Assembly (NCBI RefSeq): GCF_000426225.1
Contig: NZ_AUEY01000034.1
Coordinates: 1-39,712 of the forward strand
Reading direction: 5' to 3'
DNA length: 39,712 nt
Source of the DNA: Desulforegula conservatrix Mb1Pa
GTDB taxonomy: Bacteria; Desulfobacterota; Desulfobacteria; Desulfobacterales; Desulforegulaceae
The translations under genes and the position numbers were made by a program. This document shows positions 1-7,174 of the stretch, piece after piece. Position 1 is the first letter of the stretch. Each line of letters begins with the position of its first letter. The notes under the pieces were generated by a model. The model was not told where the DNA came from. It saw only the letters and a program-made list of their open reading frames with translations, and made no database searches.

Positions 1-255
1 CCAGACACCTTCTTTTTTATTGACCCGCCTTACTATAAGGCCCCATACTACAAACATAATATGGAGCTGGATAATTATAAGGAAATGGCAGGGATACTCG
101 GAAGCGTGAAAGGCAAGTTTCTTCTGACCATAAACGACCTGCCTGAAATACGTGAAGTGTTCAAGGATTTTAAACAGCTGGAAATAAAGCTGAGATATTC
201 TGTCTCTCAAAAAAGTGCCACAGAGGGAAAAGAACTGATCTTCACAAATTATTGA
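1..255 (+). CDS. D12-class N6-adenine DNA methyltransferase, C-terminal fragment (partial at window edge)
   Basis: Only the last 84 residues are visible; the frame is open from base 1 and ends with TGA at 253-255, so the gene starts outside the window. The fragment opens with FFIDPPYY, which holds the DPPY catalytic motif IV of adenine-N6 methyltransferases. It ends with the pattern LLTINDLPEI ... KELIFTNY, typical of the C-terminus of the Dam/D12 family, where the last beta strand reads E-L-x-I-x-N-Y. Such enzymes transfer a methyl group from S-adenosylmethionine to adenine in a short DNA site, either as a solitary methylase or as half of a restriction-modification pair. No restriction endonuclease lies downstream in this window, so the role cannot be decided. 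The recognition domain is not visible, so the target sequence is unknown. The internal ATG at 61 is not a true start. Confidence 0.85.
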   Translation, partial: PDTFFFIDPPYYKAPYYKHNMELDNYKEMAGILGSVKGKFLLTINDLPEIREVFKDFKQLEIKLRYSVSQKSATEGKELIFTNY

Positions 256-260
256 TAAAC

Positions 261-303
261 AAAGCCCCGGTCAGTGGAATTAATTTTTTCTGGCCAGGGC
301 TTT
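261..303 (+). terminator. Hairpin terminator after the methyltransferase
   Basis: The arm AAAGCCCCGGTCAG (261-274) pairs with CTGGCCAGGGCTTT (290-303) over 14 positions, two of them G-U in RNA, around a 15-nt AT-rich loop. It begins 5 bp after the methyltransferase stop. The tract after the 3' arm is only moderately T-rich (TTTATAATCGACATTTTTTT). Confidence 0.6.
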
Positions 304-390
304 ATAATCGACATTTTTTTGACGGGCTTGTTTTTGCGTAAATTCATTAGCGAGTGGTGCCAAAGCAGACGCAAAATGGTGCCAAAGCGC

Positions 391-424
391 CCGCCGCTTT
401 ACAAAAGCTCCGCAAAAACTTTCA
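391..424 (+). repeat. 50-bp palindromic repeat, degenerate copy 1
   Basis: Matches the right two thirds of the family: GCCGCTTTACAAAAGC followed by TCCGCAAAAACTTTCAGG. Better copies read GGGTCGCTTTTTGAAAAAAGC then TCCGCAAAAACTTTATGG, seen at 5227, 16971, 33891 and 39564. Confidence 0.7.
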
Positions 425-480
425 GGTAATTAGACAGTGCATACACAATTTTAGGGCATTTGCGTCTGATCATAATAAAA

Positions 481-618
481 ACATAAAGTTTTTGAGGGGA
501 CTTAAGGAACTTTTTACAAAAAGTTCCCCAAGATCCATAAGTCCAAAAAGGATTGTTATTTCGCTTTTCATCATCTAAGGGGAACATAGCCTTTTTCAAA
601 AAGGGTTTTCCAAGAATA
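481..618. repeat. Related A/T-rich palindromes (subfamily of the 50-bp repeat)
   Basis: GGAACTTTTTACAAAAAGTTCC (about 507-528) is a near-perfect palindrome flanked by AAAGTTTTTGAGGGG. A second unit at 590-616 reads CCTTTTTCAAAAAGGG then TTTTCCAAGA. The latter resembles 17151-17175 (TTTTGAAAAAGGG then TTTTCCAGA), so these look like a sister subfamily rather than chance A/T runs. Confidence 0.5.
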
Positions 619-656
619 AACATGCCAAGCTGAAGAGTTACCCATTTTCATTACAA

Positions 657-2651
657 TTACATTGAAGCTGAAAACAAGGCCTCCTTATCAGGCAAGCCGC
701 TTCTCTCGCCAAAAAGATAGACAGTATCACCTTCAAAAAGCCTTAATGAGCTATCTGGATTTGAGATAAATTCAACTCCCCTTTTTATGGCTATAACATT
801 CAAACCATGCTTTTTCCTTAAGTCTGATTCCTCAAGGGTTTTCCCGTCAAGAAAAGAGCCTTTTTCAATCCTGAAGGAAGCCAGATCCATATCAGTAAAA
901 TGAGTACTCAGGGCATGGGCAGCGTCATGTTTTGTCTCAAAGCTCCTGAGCATTTCATAGCCTTTGGATCTTATTTCTGAAGTGAATCTTTCTATTTCAA
1001 ATCTTGGTATGAGATATTTTGAAAGAACCCTGGTGAACATCTCAATGGATGTCTCGAATTCTTCAGGAATTACATCATTGGCTCCAAGCCTGACCAAAGG
1101 ATCAATATCCTTAAGGAATCTAGTTCTTACAATTATATGAAGTGAAGAATTCATTTTTCTGGCCAGAGCCACAACCCTGCGAGTTGCAAGGGGATCAGAT
1201 ATGACAACGGCAAAAACCCTGGCCCTGCTTATTCCGGCATTCTCAAGAACTGCCATATGGGTAACGTCTCCATAAGCAATGGGCTCACCCTGCTTCTTTG
1301 CCTTTTTCACATTGTCAGGATTCATTTCTATAATATTATAAAATATCCCGGCAGCCCTTGCAGCATGGGCTATATTTCTGCCACCAAGCCCGAATCCTGC
1401 AATTACGAGATGATCGCAGGTCTCAAGGGTGCAAACGTTTTCTTCAAGCTCCGGCTCCTCGCTTCTCTCATCAAGTTTTCTGAAAACAGAATATTTCAGG
1501 GAAAGGCCTGATGCCATTGGCCCTAACTTCATCAAAAAAGGAGTCAATGCCATTGTCACAATGCTAGAGGCAAGAAAAAGCTGATAATTATGTTCGGAAA
1601 GCAAACCAATTTTTTGCCCTGACTTTGCGAGAATAAATGAAAACTCACCGATCTGGCATAATGAAAATCCAACAAGCAGAGAAGGCCGTACCGGGAATCT
1701 TATGGCAAGGGATGAGACCGACGCAGTAACTATTTTAATTAGTATGATTGAAGCGGTAACAAGCAATACTGTCGATATATTTGATAAAAAGAAACGGATG
1801 TCCATGAGCATGCCAACAGAAACGAAAAACAGGCTCGTAAAAACATCCCTGAAAGGCAGAATCCCCTCTATGGCATTCATGCTGTATTCGGACTCTGACA
1901 TTATAAGACCTGCCAGAAAGGCTCCTAACGAAAGAGACAGACCTATTTTTGATGTGAAAAGGGCAATCGAAAAACACAGCGCAAGCGTAGTGAGCAGAAA
2001 AAGCTCTTTATCCCTGGTTTTAACAACAGAAGCAAGAATCTGGGGAACAAGGTATTTGTAAACAACGAAAAAAAACAGGAAGAAACCGCCTGCTTTTGCG
2101 GCAAGAACAACAGCTGAAAAACTCGCCGCATCTTTATGACCAGCAAGAAAAGGCAGGACAAGCATCATGGGAACAATCACAATGTCCTGAAAAATAAGCA
2201 TGGAAAATGAAATATTACCGTGCGGAGTATAAACCTCGCCCTTTTCCTGAAACAACTTCAAAACAATGGCAGTGGAAGAAAGGGATGCGAGGAATCCCAT
2301 GAAAATACCAGAGCCTGTATTGAATCCGCATAATCCTGCAAAAAGCCAGGCCGCGACGATTGTTAGAACAACCTGCAAAGCGCCGCCCACAAATACGGAT
2401 TTTTTAAGCCTCATCAGATGCCCTACAGACATTTCAAGGCCGATGGTGAAAAGAAGGAGGATAATGCCAATTTCAGACATAAGCTCGACCTCATGGACAG
2501 CGTCCACAAGTCCGAGTCCGTTAGGCCCGGCAATTACTCCGGTTATGAGAAAACCGACTATTGCCGGTATTTTGATCTTATGGCAGACAAAAATAACAGC
2601 TATGGAAAGCCCTGAAATAACAACAAGTTCAAAAAGAATGGAAGTTTCCAT
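657..2651 (-). CDS. CPA2-family monovalent cation:proton antiporter (Kef/YbaL-type) with RCK domains
   Basis: The protein has 664 residues. Residues 1-385 form a polytopic membrane domain of about 12 hydrophobic segments carrying the CPA2 signature FQDIVIVP (154-161) with the exchange aspartate near 156. Residues 412-550 form a TrkA-N/RCK nucleotide-binding domain with the Rossmann loop GFGLGG (419-424) and an acidic residue after the second strand (IIEMNPDN). The last 85 or so residues are TrkA-C-like (FLDGKTLEESDLRKKHGLNVIAIKRG). This order is that of KefB/KefC/YbaL proteins, which exchange K+ or Na+ for H+ across the inner membrane under control of a cytoplasmic ligand. I cannot tell which cation or ligand applies, and no KefF/KefG partner lies nearby. 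The ATG at 2651 is preceded by AAGG at about 10 bp. It lies downstream of cobO on the same strand with a 132-bp gap and is probably a separate unit. Confidence 0.9.
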   Translation of the reverse strand: METSILFELVVISGLSIAVIFVCHKIKIPAIVGFLITGVIAGPNGLGLVDAVHEVELMSEIGIILLLFTIGLEMSVGHLMRLKKSVFVGGALQVVLTIVAAWLFAGLCGFNTGSGIFMGFLASLSSTAIVLKLFQEKGEVYTPHGNISFSMLIFQDIVIVPMMLVLPFLAGHKDAASFSAVVLAAKAGGFFLFFFVVYKYLVPQILASVVKTRDKELFLLTTLALCFSIALFTSKIGLSLSLGAFLAGLIMSESEYSMNAIEGILPFRDVFTSLFFVSVGMLMDIRFFLSNISTVLLVTASIILIKIVTASVSSLAIRFPVRPSLLVGFSLCQIGEFSFILAKSGQKIGLLSEHNYQLFLASSIVTMALTPFLMKLGPMASGLSLKYSVFRKLDERSEEPELEENVCTLETCDHLVIAGFGLGGRNIAHAARAAGIFYNIIEMNPDNVKKAKKQGEPIAYGDVTHMAVLENAGISRARVFAVVISDPLATRRVVALARKMNSSLHIIVRTRFLKDIDPLVRLGANDVIPEEFETSIEMFTRVLSKYLIPRFEIERFTSEIRSKGYEMLRSFETKHDAAHALSTHFTDMDLASFRIEKGSFLDGKTLEESDLRKKHGLNVIAIKRGVEFISNPDSSLRLFEGDTVYLFGERSGLPDKEALFSASM

Positions 2652-2783
2652 GTATAAATACCTTCTGTTTATTTAGCAGGCTATTAATTCCCCAAAAAGC
2701 TGAAAGTCATGCCACGCAAACAAGACATACGCTTTTTCGCATATTAGAATGAGGAATACCTGAATAAGGGCGCAAAAGGGAAA

Positions 2784-3308
2784 TCAATACTCTACGCCAA
2801 GCTGAGCCTTTATGCCTGATTCGTAACCATGTTTAATACACTTCATTTCCGTTACAGTATCAGCAATTTCAATCAATCCGGGTGTTGCACCTCTGCCAGT
2901 AAGGGCGATTATCAAATTGTCAGGGGCGGCTTTTATCATTTCTGCAACTTTCTGCTCTTCAATCAAGCCAGCTGAAACAGCGAAACAGACCTCGTCAAGA
3001 ACAATGAAACCAGATTCGTTTTTAACTAATATTTCTGAAACAAATAAAAGTGCTTCGTTGCATTTTTGCTTGTGCTTTTCAAATTCGAGACTGCTTTTGT
3101 CTGAAGGAGGGAAACCAAGACCAAGCTGGACAATATCAATTCCATCAAGCTTTTTTATTGCCTTGAACTCTCCTGTATTCTGAAAATCTTTGACAAACTG
3201 GACAACAATGACTTTAAGCCCCTGGCCCCAAGCCCTTAAAGCCATGCCTATTGCGGCTGTAGTTTTGCCCTTGCCGTCGCCTGTAAACAAAAGAATCCTG
3301 CTGTTCAT
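2784..3308 (-). CDS. cobO: Cob(I)yrinic acid a,c-diamide / corrinoid adenosyltransferase (CobO/BtuR type)
   Basis: The protein has 174 residues, the normal size of the CobO/BtuR/CobA family. It starts with the P-loop GDGKGKTT (residues 10-17), and the segment FIVLDEVCFAVSAGLI matches the family's conserved D-E-hydrophobic region. LIALTGRGATPGLIEIADTVTEM is the C-terminal signature. The enzyme transfers the 5'-deoxyadenosyl group of ATP to the Co(I) ion of corrinoids, forming the adenosylated cofactor in the cytoplasm. It is the last cobalamin gene of the minus-strand block, 103 bp downstream of cobS; that gap holds a short palindromic repeat. The ATG at 3308 has GGTG about 6 bp upstream. The family assignment is firm; whether it works in de novo synthesis or salvage cannot be read from the sequence. 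Confidence 0.93.
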   Translation of the reverse strand: MNSRILLFTGDGKGKTTAAIGMALRAWGQGLKVIVVQFVKDFQNTGEFKAIKKLDGIDIVQLGLGFPPSDKSSLEFEKHKQKCNEALLFVSEILVKNESGFIVLDEVCFAVSAGLIEEQKVAEMIKAAPDNLIIALTGRGATPGLIEIADTVTEMKCIKHGYESGIKAQLGVEY

Positions 3309-3329
3309 ATTTTCACCATGCTTTGTACC

Positions 3330-3365
3330 TTAGGTGGTGCACAAGCCTTCCGGCTTAAGCACCTT
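3330..3365. repeat. GGTGC/GCACC palindrome, copy 1
   Basis: GGTGGTGCACAAGCC then TTCCGGCTTAAGCACC forms an imperfect inverted repeat between cobS and cobO. Sister copies lie at 10477-10506 and 17385-17415. There is no T-tract, so it looks like a dispersed palindrome rather than a terminator. Confidence 0.6.
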
Positions 3366-3411
3366 ACTTCCGGATGTTTTTAATTCAAACAATGCCATAC
3401 TTCTAAAAAAA

Positions 3412-4152
3412 CTAACCTATCATTGAGAAGCATACCAAAGCAAATGCTTCTGTCAGCTCGCAACCTGCGCCCAGAGTGTCGCCAGTGAATCCGCCGATCA
3501 TTCTTTTTGAGCAAAGCCCCCATAAATAGATGAATGCAATTGCTGCTGACGAAATAAAAAAACCGGATAATCCGTTAATTGAAAGACCCGCAATAGCAAA
3601 AAACAAGGCTGAAACGATGCCTGTTTTTATTGTGGCTTTTTCATAAAATACAGAAGCAAGGCCTCCGTCCTTTCTCGCGTATCTGAAAAAAGTCATGATT
3701 ATGGACATGGAACATCTGCCAGCTATTGGAGCCATAACAAGTGCCCTGGTTCTTAAGTCTCCGTTCAAAGAGAAAAGAGCAGAGGTTTTCAAAAGCATAA
3801 TACTGACGAGTGCAGCTGCCCCCATGGTTCCAATCCTGCTGTCACGCATTATCTCAAGAATTCTATCCCTGGGCCTTGAACTTAAGAAGCCGTCTGCAGT
3901 ATCTGCAAGGCCGTCAAGGTGAAGCCCTTTTGAAATGGACACCATAAAAAACATACATAACACTGACCTGACCAAGGGCGGGAAAAAGCAGAAAAGAAAG
4001 GAATCTGATATTGCTGTAGCAAGGCCTATAAAGAGTCCTACCACAGGGAAAAAGACTATGGATTCCCCAAGATCATCAGAGCTTCCGGACATTTTCCCAG
4101 GTACAGGAATTATAGTCAGAAATGACAGGGCAGAAAAAAAACCTTTGAACAT
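3412..4152 (-). CDS. cobS: Adenosylcobinamide-GDP ribazoletransferase (cobalamin synthase)
   Basis: The protein has 246 residues from the chosen start, the usual CobS length. It is a polytopic membrane protein beginning MFKGFFSALSFLTIIPVPG, the standard CobS N-terminus. The metal-binding hallmark DGLADTADG (D80, D84, D87) is followed by the conserved R-D-x-R-I-G-T-M-G-A segment. CobS joins adenosylcobinamide-GDP to alpha-ribazole(-phosphate) at the inner membrane, the last assembly step of the lower ligand. An in-frame start exists further upstream at 4263 but overlaps cobT by about 110 bp. The ATG at 4152 lies 1 nt after the cobT TAA (4156-4154) and is preceded by GGCGGTG, so cobT and cobS are almost certainly translationally coupled. 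Confidence 0.95.
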   Translation of the reverse strand: MFKGFFSALSFLTIIPVPGKMSGSSDDLGESIVFFPVVGLFIGLATAISDSFLFCFFPPLVRSVLCMFFMVSISKGLHLDGLADTADGFLSSRPRDRILEIMRDSRIGTMGAAALVSIMLLKTSALFSLNGDLRTRALVMAPIAGRCSMSIIMTFFRYARKDGGLASVFYEKATIKTGIVSALFFAIAGLSINGLSGFFISSAAIAFIYLWGLCSKRMIGGFTGDTLGAGCELTEAFALVCFSMIG

Positions 4153-4153
4153 T

Positions 4154-5215
4154 TTATTCACCGCCGTTGACTCCTGCCTCATCAAATGTGGCAACATCAG
4201 TAAGAAGCCTTGAGGCCGCTTCAACAAAAGGCATACAGAGAACTGCGCCAGTGGCTTCTCCAAGCCTTAACCCCAAATCTAAAAGAGGCTTTTTACCGAG
4301 TTTTTCGAGCGCCCTGATATGCCCTTGCTCCACACTCTTGTGAGAAGGTATCATATAAAGTCTGGACAAAGGACATATTGAATCCGCAATAAGTGCTGAA
4401 GCTGTTGATATAAAGCCGTCTATAATTACAGGCTTCCTGACCGAAGCTGCGCCAAGAATTATTCCGGCCATTCCACCAATTTCGAATCCTCCGATTTTGG
4501 ACAAGACATCAATCCCATTTGATGGGTCAGGATTATTGATTTCAATGGATTTTTCTATCATGGAAATTTTGAATGAAAGTTTCTCGTCATCGATGCCGGT
4601 TCCACGCCCGGTTGCTTCTGAAGGCGATATGCCTGTAAGCACCGATACAATAGCGCTGCTTGGAGTTGTATTACCTATACCCATTTCGCCTATGGCAAAA
4701 ATATCCGTATCAGCAGCAAGTTCCAAAGCTATTCTAATACCTTTTTCTATGGATTCCACAGCCTGGCCTACTGTCATAGCCGGGCCTTTGGCCATATTCA
4801 TTGTGCCTTTGGCAACCGGGCATGAAATAAAATCTCTATGTGTTTCAATTCCTTCAAGCGGACTTGCCACTCCCATATCGACAACCTTAACCTTTGCCCT
4901 GGCCATGTTTGCCATGGCATTGATTCCGGCTCCGCCACGCAGAAAGTTATAAACCATCTGGGCGGTCACTTCCTTGGGGAAGCTACTGACACCAGCGTCT
5001 GCTATCCCATGATCTGCGGCCATTATTACTGCCGTTCTTTTTTCAAATTGAGGAGAAACATTGCCTGTAATTCCAGCAAGTTCTTCAGCAAGATCCATCA
5101 GTCGTCCCATGGCCCAATAAGGCATTGTAAGTCTTTCAAGCCTTTGCTTCGCAGCATTCTTAGAGTTTTCATCTATTCCGGTTATTTTTTTGAGTGTTTC
5201 GTTCAGTAAATTCAT
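4154..5215 (-). CDS. cobT: Nicotinate-nucleotide-dimethylbenzimidazole phosphoribosyltransferase
   Basis: The protein has 353 residues (family about 350). It has the conserved MAADHGIADAGVS segment near residue 65, EMGIGNTT near 177 and RLGEATGA near 317-324, whose Glu (about E320) corresponds to the catalytic base of Salmonella CobT. The enzyme makes alpha-ribazole phosphate from a lower-ligand base and nicotinate mononucleotide, the substrate for the CobC and CobS steps. The frame stays open to 5263, but those 16 extra residues (MRSFFQKATRRRQSKQ) are the translation of a palindromic repeat. The ATG at 5215 begins the true MNLLNETLKKITG N-terminus. The only Shine-Dalgarno-like GGAGG lies about 12 bp upstream and is part of the repeat itself. 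The 172-bp gap to cobU is mostly this repeat. Confidence 0.95.
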   Translation of the reverse strand: MNLLNETLKKITGIDENSKNAAKQRLERLTMPYWAMGRLMDLAEELAGITGNVSPQFEKRTAVIMAADHGIADAGVSSFPKEVTAQMVYNFLRGGAGINAMANMARAKVKVVDMGVASPLEGIETHRDFISCPVAKGTMNMAKGPAMTVGQAVESIEKGIRIALELAADTDIFAIGEMGIGNTTPSSAIVSVLTGISPSEATGRGTGIDDEKLSFKISMIEKSIEINNPDPSNGIDVLSKIGGFEIGGMAGIILGAASVRKPVIIDGFISTASALIADSICPLSRLYMIPSHKSVEQGHIRALEKLGKKPLLDLGLRLGEATGAVLCMPFVEAASRLLTDVATFDEAGVNGGE

Positions 5216-5226
5216 TTGTTTAGATT

Positions 5227-5276
5227 GCCTCCGTCGGGTCGCTTTTTGAAAAAAGCTTCGCAAATACTTTATGGTT
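5227..5276 (+). repeat. 50-bp palindromic repeat, copy 2 (inside cob operon)
   Basis: GCCTCCGTCGGGTCGCTTTT continuing TGAAAAAAGCTTCGC and AAATACTTTATGG: a nearly complete copy between cobU and cobT. Read on the minus strand its end supplies GGAGGC just before the cobT start. Confidence 0.85.
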
Positions 5277-5387
5277 TAAATGGATTGTTACAGACACTGT
5301 TACTTTCAGAACCTAAAATTTTCAAACTAAGTCATATAAGGCAAAGCTGAGAATTGAAGACAGCCGCATATTCTTATGATTAAAAGT

Positions 5388-5924
5388 TCACTTCAGCTTC
5401 AAAGGAATCCCTGAAACCATCAAATAAGCGGAGTCAGCCCTGGAAGCCATCACCTGATTGCATCTTCCGAGAAGATCCCTGAAATCACGGGATGCTTTGT
5501 TATCAGGAACAATGCCCATGCCTGTCTCGTTTGTTACAAATATGACTGACGCAGAAACGCTTTGGCAGGCTTTAATTATATCCATACAATAATCAGAGAC
5601 TTCTTCCTCGGTAATCCCGATCTTATTATTAAAAGCCCGTTGCATGAGATTACTGACCCAGAGAGTTAGACAGTCGACAAGAATAACGTCTTTGCTCCCT
5701 TGCTCAAGTATGACTCCAGCAATGTCAACTGGCTCATCAACTGTTTTCCAGCCTTCGTCCCTTTCATTTATATGTTTTTCAATTCTTGAATCCATCTCAT
5801 CGTCCACTCCAGATGGACAGGTCGCCAGATAGATTCTCGTTTTTGATATTTCTTCGGCTATTTTCAGGGCATAAGCACTCTTGCCGCTTCTACAGCCACC
5901 TGTGATGAAAACAATCTTACCCAT
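5388..5924 (-). CDS. cobU: Adenosylcobinamide kinase / adenosylcobinamide-phosphate guanylyltransferase
   Basis: The protein has 178 residues (family about 180). It has the P-loop GGCRSGKS (residues 9-16), the LATCP segment expected around the guanylylated His region, VDCLTLWVSNLM, and the C-terminal FVTNETGMGIVPDN ... FRDLLGRCNQ signature. The enzyme phosphorylates adenosylcobinamide and then adds GMP to give adenosylcobinamide-GDP, the CobS substrate, in the cytoplasm. The ATG at 5924 is preceded by AGGGG at about 9 bp; an upstream GTG at 5945 is less likely. The start overlaps the end of cobC by 8 bp (ATGGGTAA contains the cobC stop), which indicates translational coupling. Confidence 0.95.
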   Translation of the reverse strand: MGKIVFITGGCRSGKSAYALKIAEEISKTRIYLATCPSGVDDEMDSRIEKHINERDEGWKTVDEPVDIAGVILEQGSKDVILVDCLTLWVSNLMQRAFNNKIGITEEEVSDYCMDIIKACQSVSASVIFVTNETGMGIVPDNKASRDFRDLLGRCNQVMASRADSAYLMVSGIPLKLK

Positions 5925-6570
5925 TCGTGTTTTCCCCTGTGCCACCTAAATAAACTGAATTCAAATGGGACGTGTCATTTAGAAATGAAAGATATCCGAA
6001 GCCGGCTGAGATGCTAAGGCAGGAAACGGACGCGATATCAGCCGCAAAATGAAAATGCTTTTCAGGAGGGATACCAAGCCACAGACAGATAAGACTTTTG
6101 ATGACTCCTCCGTGGGTACAAACAGCAATTTTATGTTTTTTATCAGAAAGTGCATATTCTTTAATTTTTCCCGCAACTATCTCTATTCTTTCAAAAAAAC
6201 CTTTAATGCACTCTCCGTCAGGAAAACAGAAATCACCTTCCTGCCTGAGCCATTTTTCAGCTTTTTCAGGGTATTTTTCCGAAATTTCCTGCCATGTTTT
6301 CATCTCCCAACCTCCAAAATCGATCTCGACAAGATCTTCATCAAAAACAACCCTGCCGCTGAATACTCTTTCAGCTGTTTCCGTGCATCTTGAAAGAGGG
6401 CTTGAAATACAGGTCCGTATTTCGGACAAATCAGACCGAAAAGACAGAGCATCAGCCTGACTTCTGCCAATTTCAGTTAATGGAAGATCTGATATGCCTG
6501 AAAAGAGTCCCCTTGTCTGGGCAGTTGTTTCTCCATGCCTGATCAAATAAACCGTAATCGTTTTGTCCAA
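5917..6570 (-). CDS. cobC: Alpha-ribazole-5'-phosphate phosphatase (histidine phosphatase family), TTG start
   Basis: The protein has 217 residues. The phosphoglycerate-mutase-like signature LIRHGETT lies at residues 9-16, with the catalytic His about position 12. SSPLSRCTETAE and the second-His segment VCTHGGVIKS complete the active site. In this context the enzyme most likely removes the phosphate of alpha-ribazole phosphate or adenosylcobalamin phosphate in lower-ligand assembly. It is the first gene after the riboswitch and terminator and overlaps cobU. No ATG fits. The TTG at 6570 has a clear GAGAGG five bases upstream and gives the natural start just before KTITVYLIRHGE. A frame start at 6609 would lie inside the terminator stem. 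The histidine phosphatase superfamily is broad, so the specific function rests on the neighbours. Confidence 0.88.
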   Translation of the reverse strand: MDKTITVYLIRHGETTAQTRGLFSGISDLPLTEIGRSQADALSFRSDLSEIRTCISSPLSRCTETAERVFSGRVVFDEDLVEIDFGGWEMKTWQEISEKYPEKAEKWLRQEGDFCFPDGECIKGFFERIEIVAGKIKEYALSDKKHKIAVCTHGGVIKSLICLWLGIPPEKHFHFAADIASVSCLSISAGFGYLSFLNDTSHLNSVYLGGTGENTNG

Positions 6571-6581
6571 AATGGCCTCTC
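6571..6581 (-). promoter_or_regulatory. Ribosome-binding site that fixes the cobC TTG start
   Basis: On the minus strand GAGAGG (6581-6576) is followed by CCATT and then TTG (6570-6568). It lies immediately 3' of the terminator U-tract, so the ribosome site becomes available only on transcripts that read past the hairpin. Confidence 0.65.
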
Positions 6582-6649
6582 GAAAATAAAAAAGCCCCGA
6601 AAAATCCAAAATATTTCAACCGAAATATTTCAATTGGATTCTCCGGGGC
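6582..6649 (-). terminator. Intrinsic terminator in the cob leader (probable riboswitch expression platform)
   Basis: On the minus strand GCCCCGGAGAATCCAATT (from 6649) plus GAAATATTTC pair with GAAATATTTT plus GGATTTTTCGGGGC (ending 6594), followed directly by TTTTTTATTTT. The stem is long, closed by six G-C pairs, and ends a few bases before the cobC ribosome-binding site. Upstream, CGGGGCA (6699-6693) can pair with TGCCCCG (6650-6644), the 5' foot of this stem. That gives a possible antiterminator. Confidence 0.8.
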
Positions 6650-6775
6650 ACCGTATTTTGCCCAGATAACAATAAACAGTCATTTACAAGGCTGCCCCGT
6701 TCCACGAGGGCGCAAGCTCATATATTGAGCATGCCTTTAAAATGGTTATTATATTCCATTTTTAAATCAAAGATG

Positions 6776-6882
6776 AAATCAAGGCGGCAAGGAGGAAGCG
6801 ACGCAAACGTACGTGGTTTGTACGCTCTTGGAGCTGACGACGATGCCAACCCTATCCATTTATTGGGATAGCGCTTTGATTT
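6776..6882. repeat. 107-bp element with inverted ends inside the cob leader
   Basis: It begins AAATCAAGGCGG and ends GCGCTTTGATTT, whose reverse complement is AAATCAAAGCGC, so the ends form an 11-12-bp imperfect terminal inverted repeat. It contains the small hairpins AACGTACGTGGTTTGTACG and CTATCC..GGGATAG. It has no coding capacity and only one copy in this window. It lies exactly between the cobalamin aptamer and the terminator, so it looks like an inserted non-autonomous element; that is inference. Confidence 0.5.
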
Positions 6883-6884
6883 AG

Positions 6885-7010
6885 AATTGGAATAACAGGT
6901 AATCTGGCTTGCGGAAATATGTTGTTCATCTCCGGTCACAGTGGCGGGCCCGCGCCGGATTTTCACCAGCTTCCCCTGTTTCAAAATCATCACAAGCTGT
7001 ACTATCCGAA
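6885..7010 (-). promoter_or_regulatory. Cobalamin riboswitch aptamer
   Basis: Read on the minus strand the region contains the conserved core in order. These are AGGGGAAGCTGGTGAAAATC, then CGGCGCGGGCCCGCCACTGT, then GACCGG, and finally the B12 box GCAAGCCAGATTACCTG (6912-6896). This is the RF00174-type arrangement GGGAA-xx-GGTG-AAATCC / GCCACTGT / AGCCAG-x-ACCTG. GCTTG (about 6998) can pair with CAAGC next to the B12 box. It precedes cobC, so adenosylcobalamin binding should lower expression of the cob operon. Outer boundaries are approximate because the outer stem is not well defined by eye. Confidence 0.88.
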
Positions 7011-7174
7011 AGCAGGCATGTCAATTCAAAGGTTTTTAAAGCCTCCAAGGAGTGTTGCCAAATAACAGAAAAATCATCAACATGGCCACAAACAAAGCCC
7101 GTGCACATATTAAAGACTTATGCTATGTTTTGTGCCTTCTAAACAAACAGCCATAACATATGGAGCTTATACGA

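Larger units (their letters stand above)
256..656. other. Repeat-rich intergenic region between convergent genes
   Basis: No gene is supported. It holds the hairpin at 261-303, two GGTGCCAAAGC direct repeats 22 bp apart (356-366 and 378-388), a degenerate copy of the 50-bp palindromic repeat at 391-424, and related A/T palindromes at 481-618. Short frames crossing it on both strands translate the repeats. Confidence 0.7.

Noticed and set aside
1-255. Restriction-modification or other defence island
   Set aside because: Only the end of one adenine methyltransferase is visible and no nuclease or defence gene follows it in the window.
354-623. Two overlapping small open frames on opposite strands
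   Set aside because: Both are translations of repeat sequence, with no ribosome-binding site and no recognisable protein pattern.
4497-4952. Long plus-strand frame of 151 codons opposite cobT (and similar ones opposite the antiporter, cysK and kinases)
   Set aside because: These are antisense shadows of strongly conserved genes, without ribosome sites or recognisable domains.
6718-6993. 91-codon minus-strand frame across the riboswitch and the 107-bp element
   Set aside because: It coincides with the conserved cobalamin aptamer and a repeat, so the sequence is explained by RNA structure.
7019-7024. TTGACA on the minus strand as a -35 box for the cob operon
   Set aside because: At 17 bp spacing the -10 would be TACAGC, a poor match, and transcription would start inside the likely aptamer edge.
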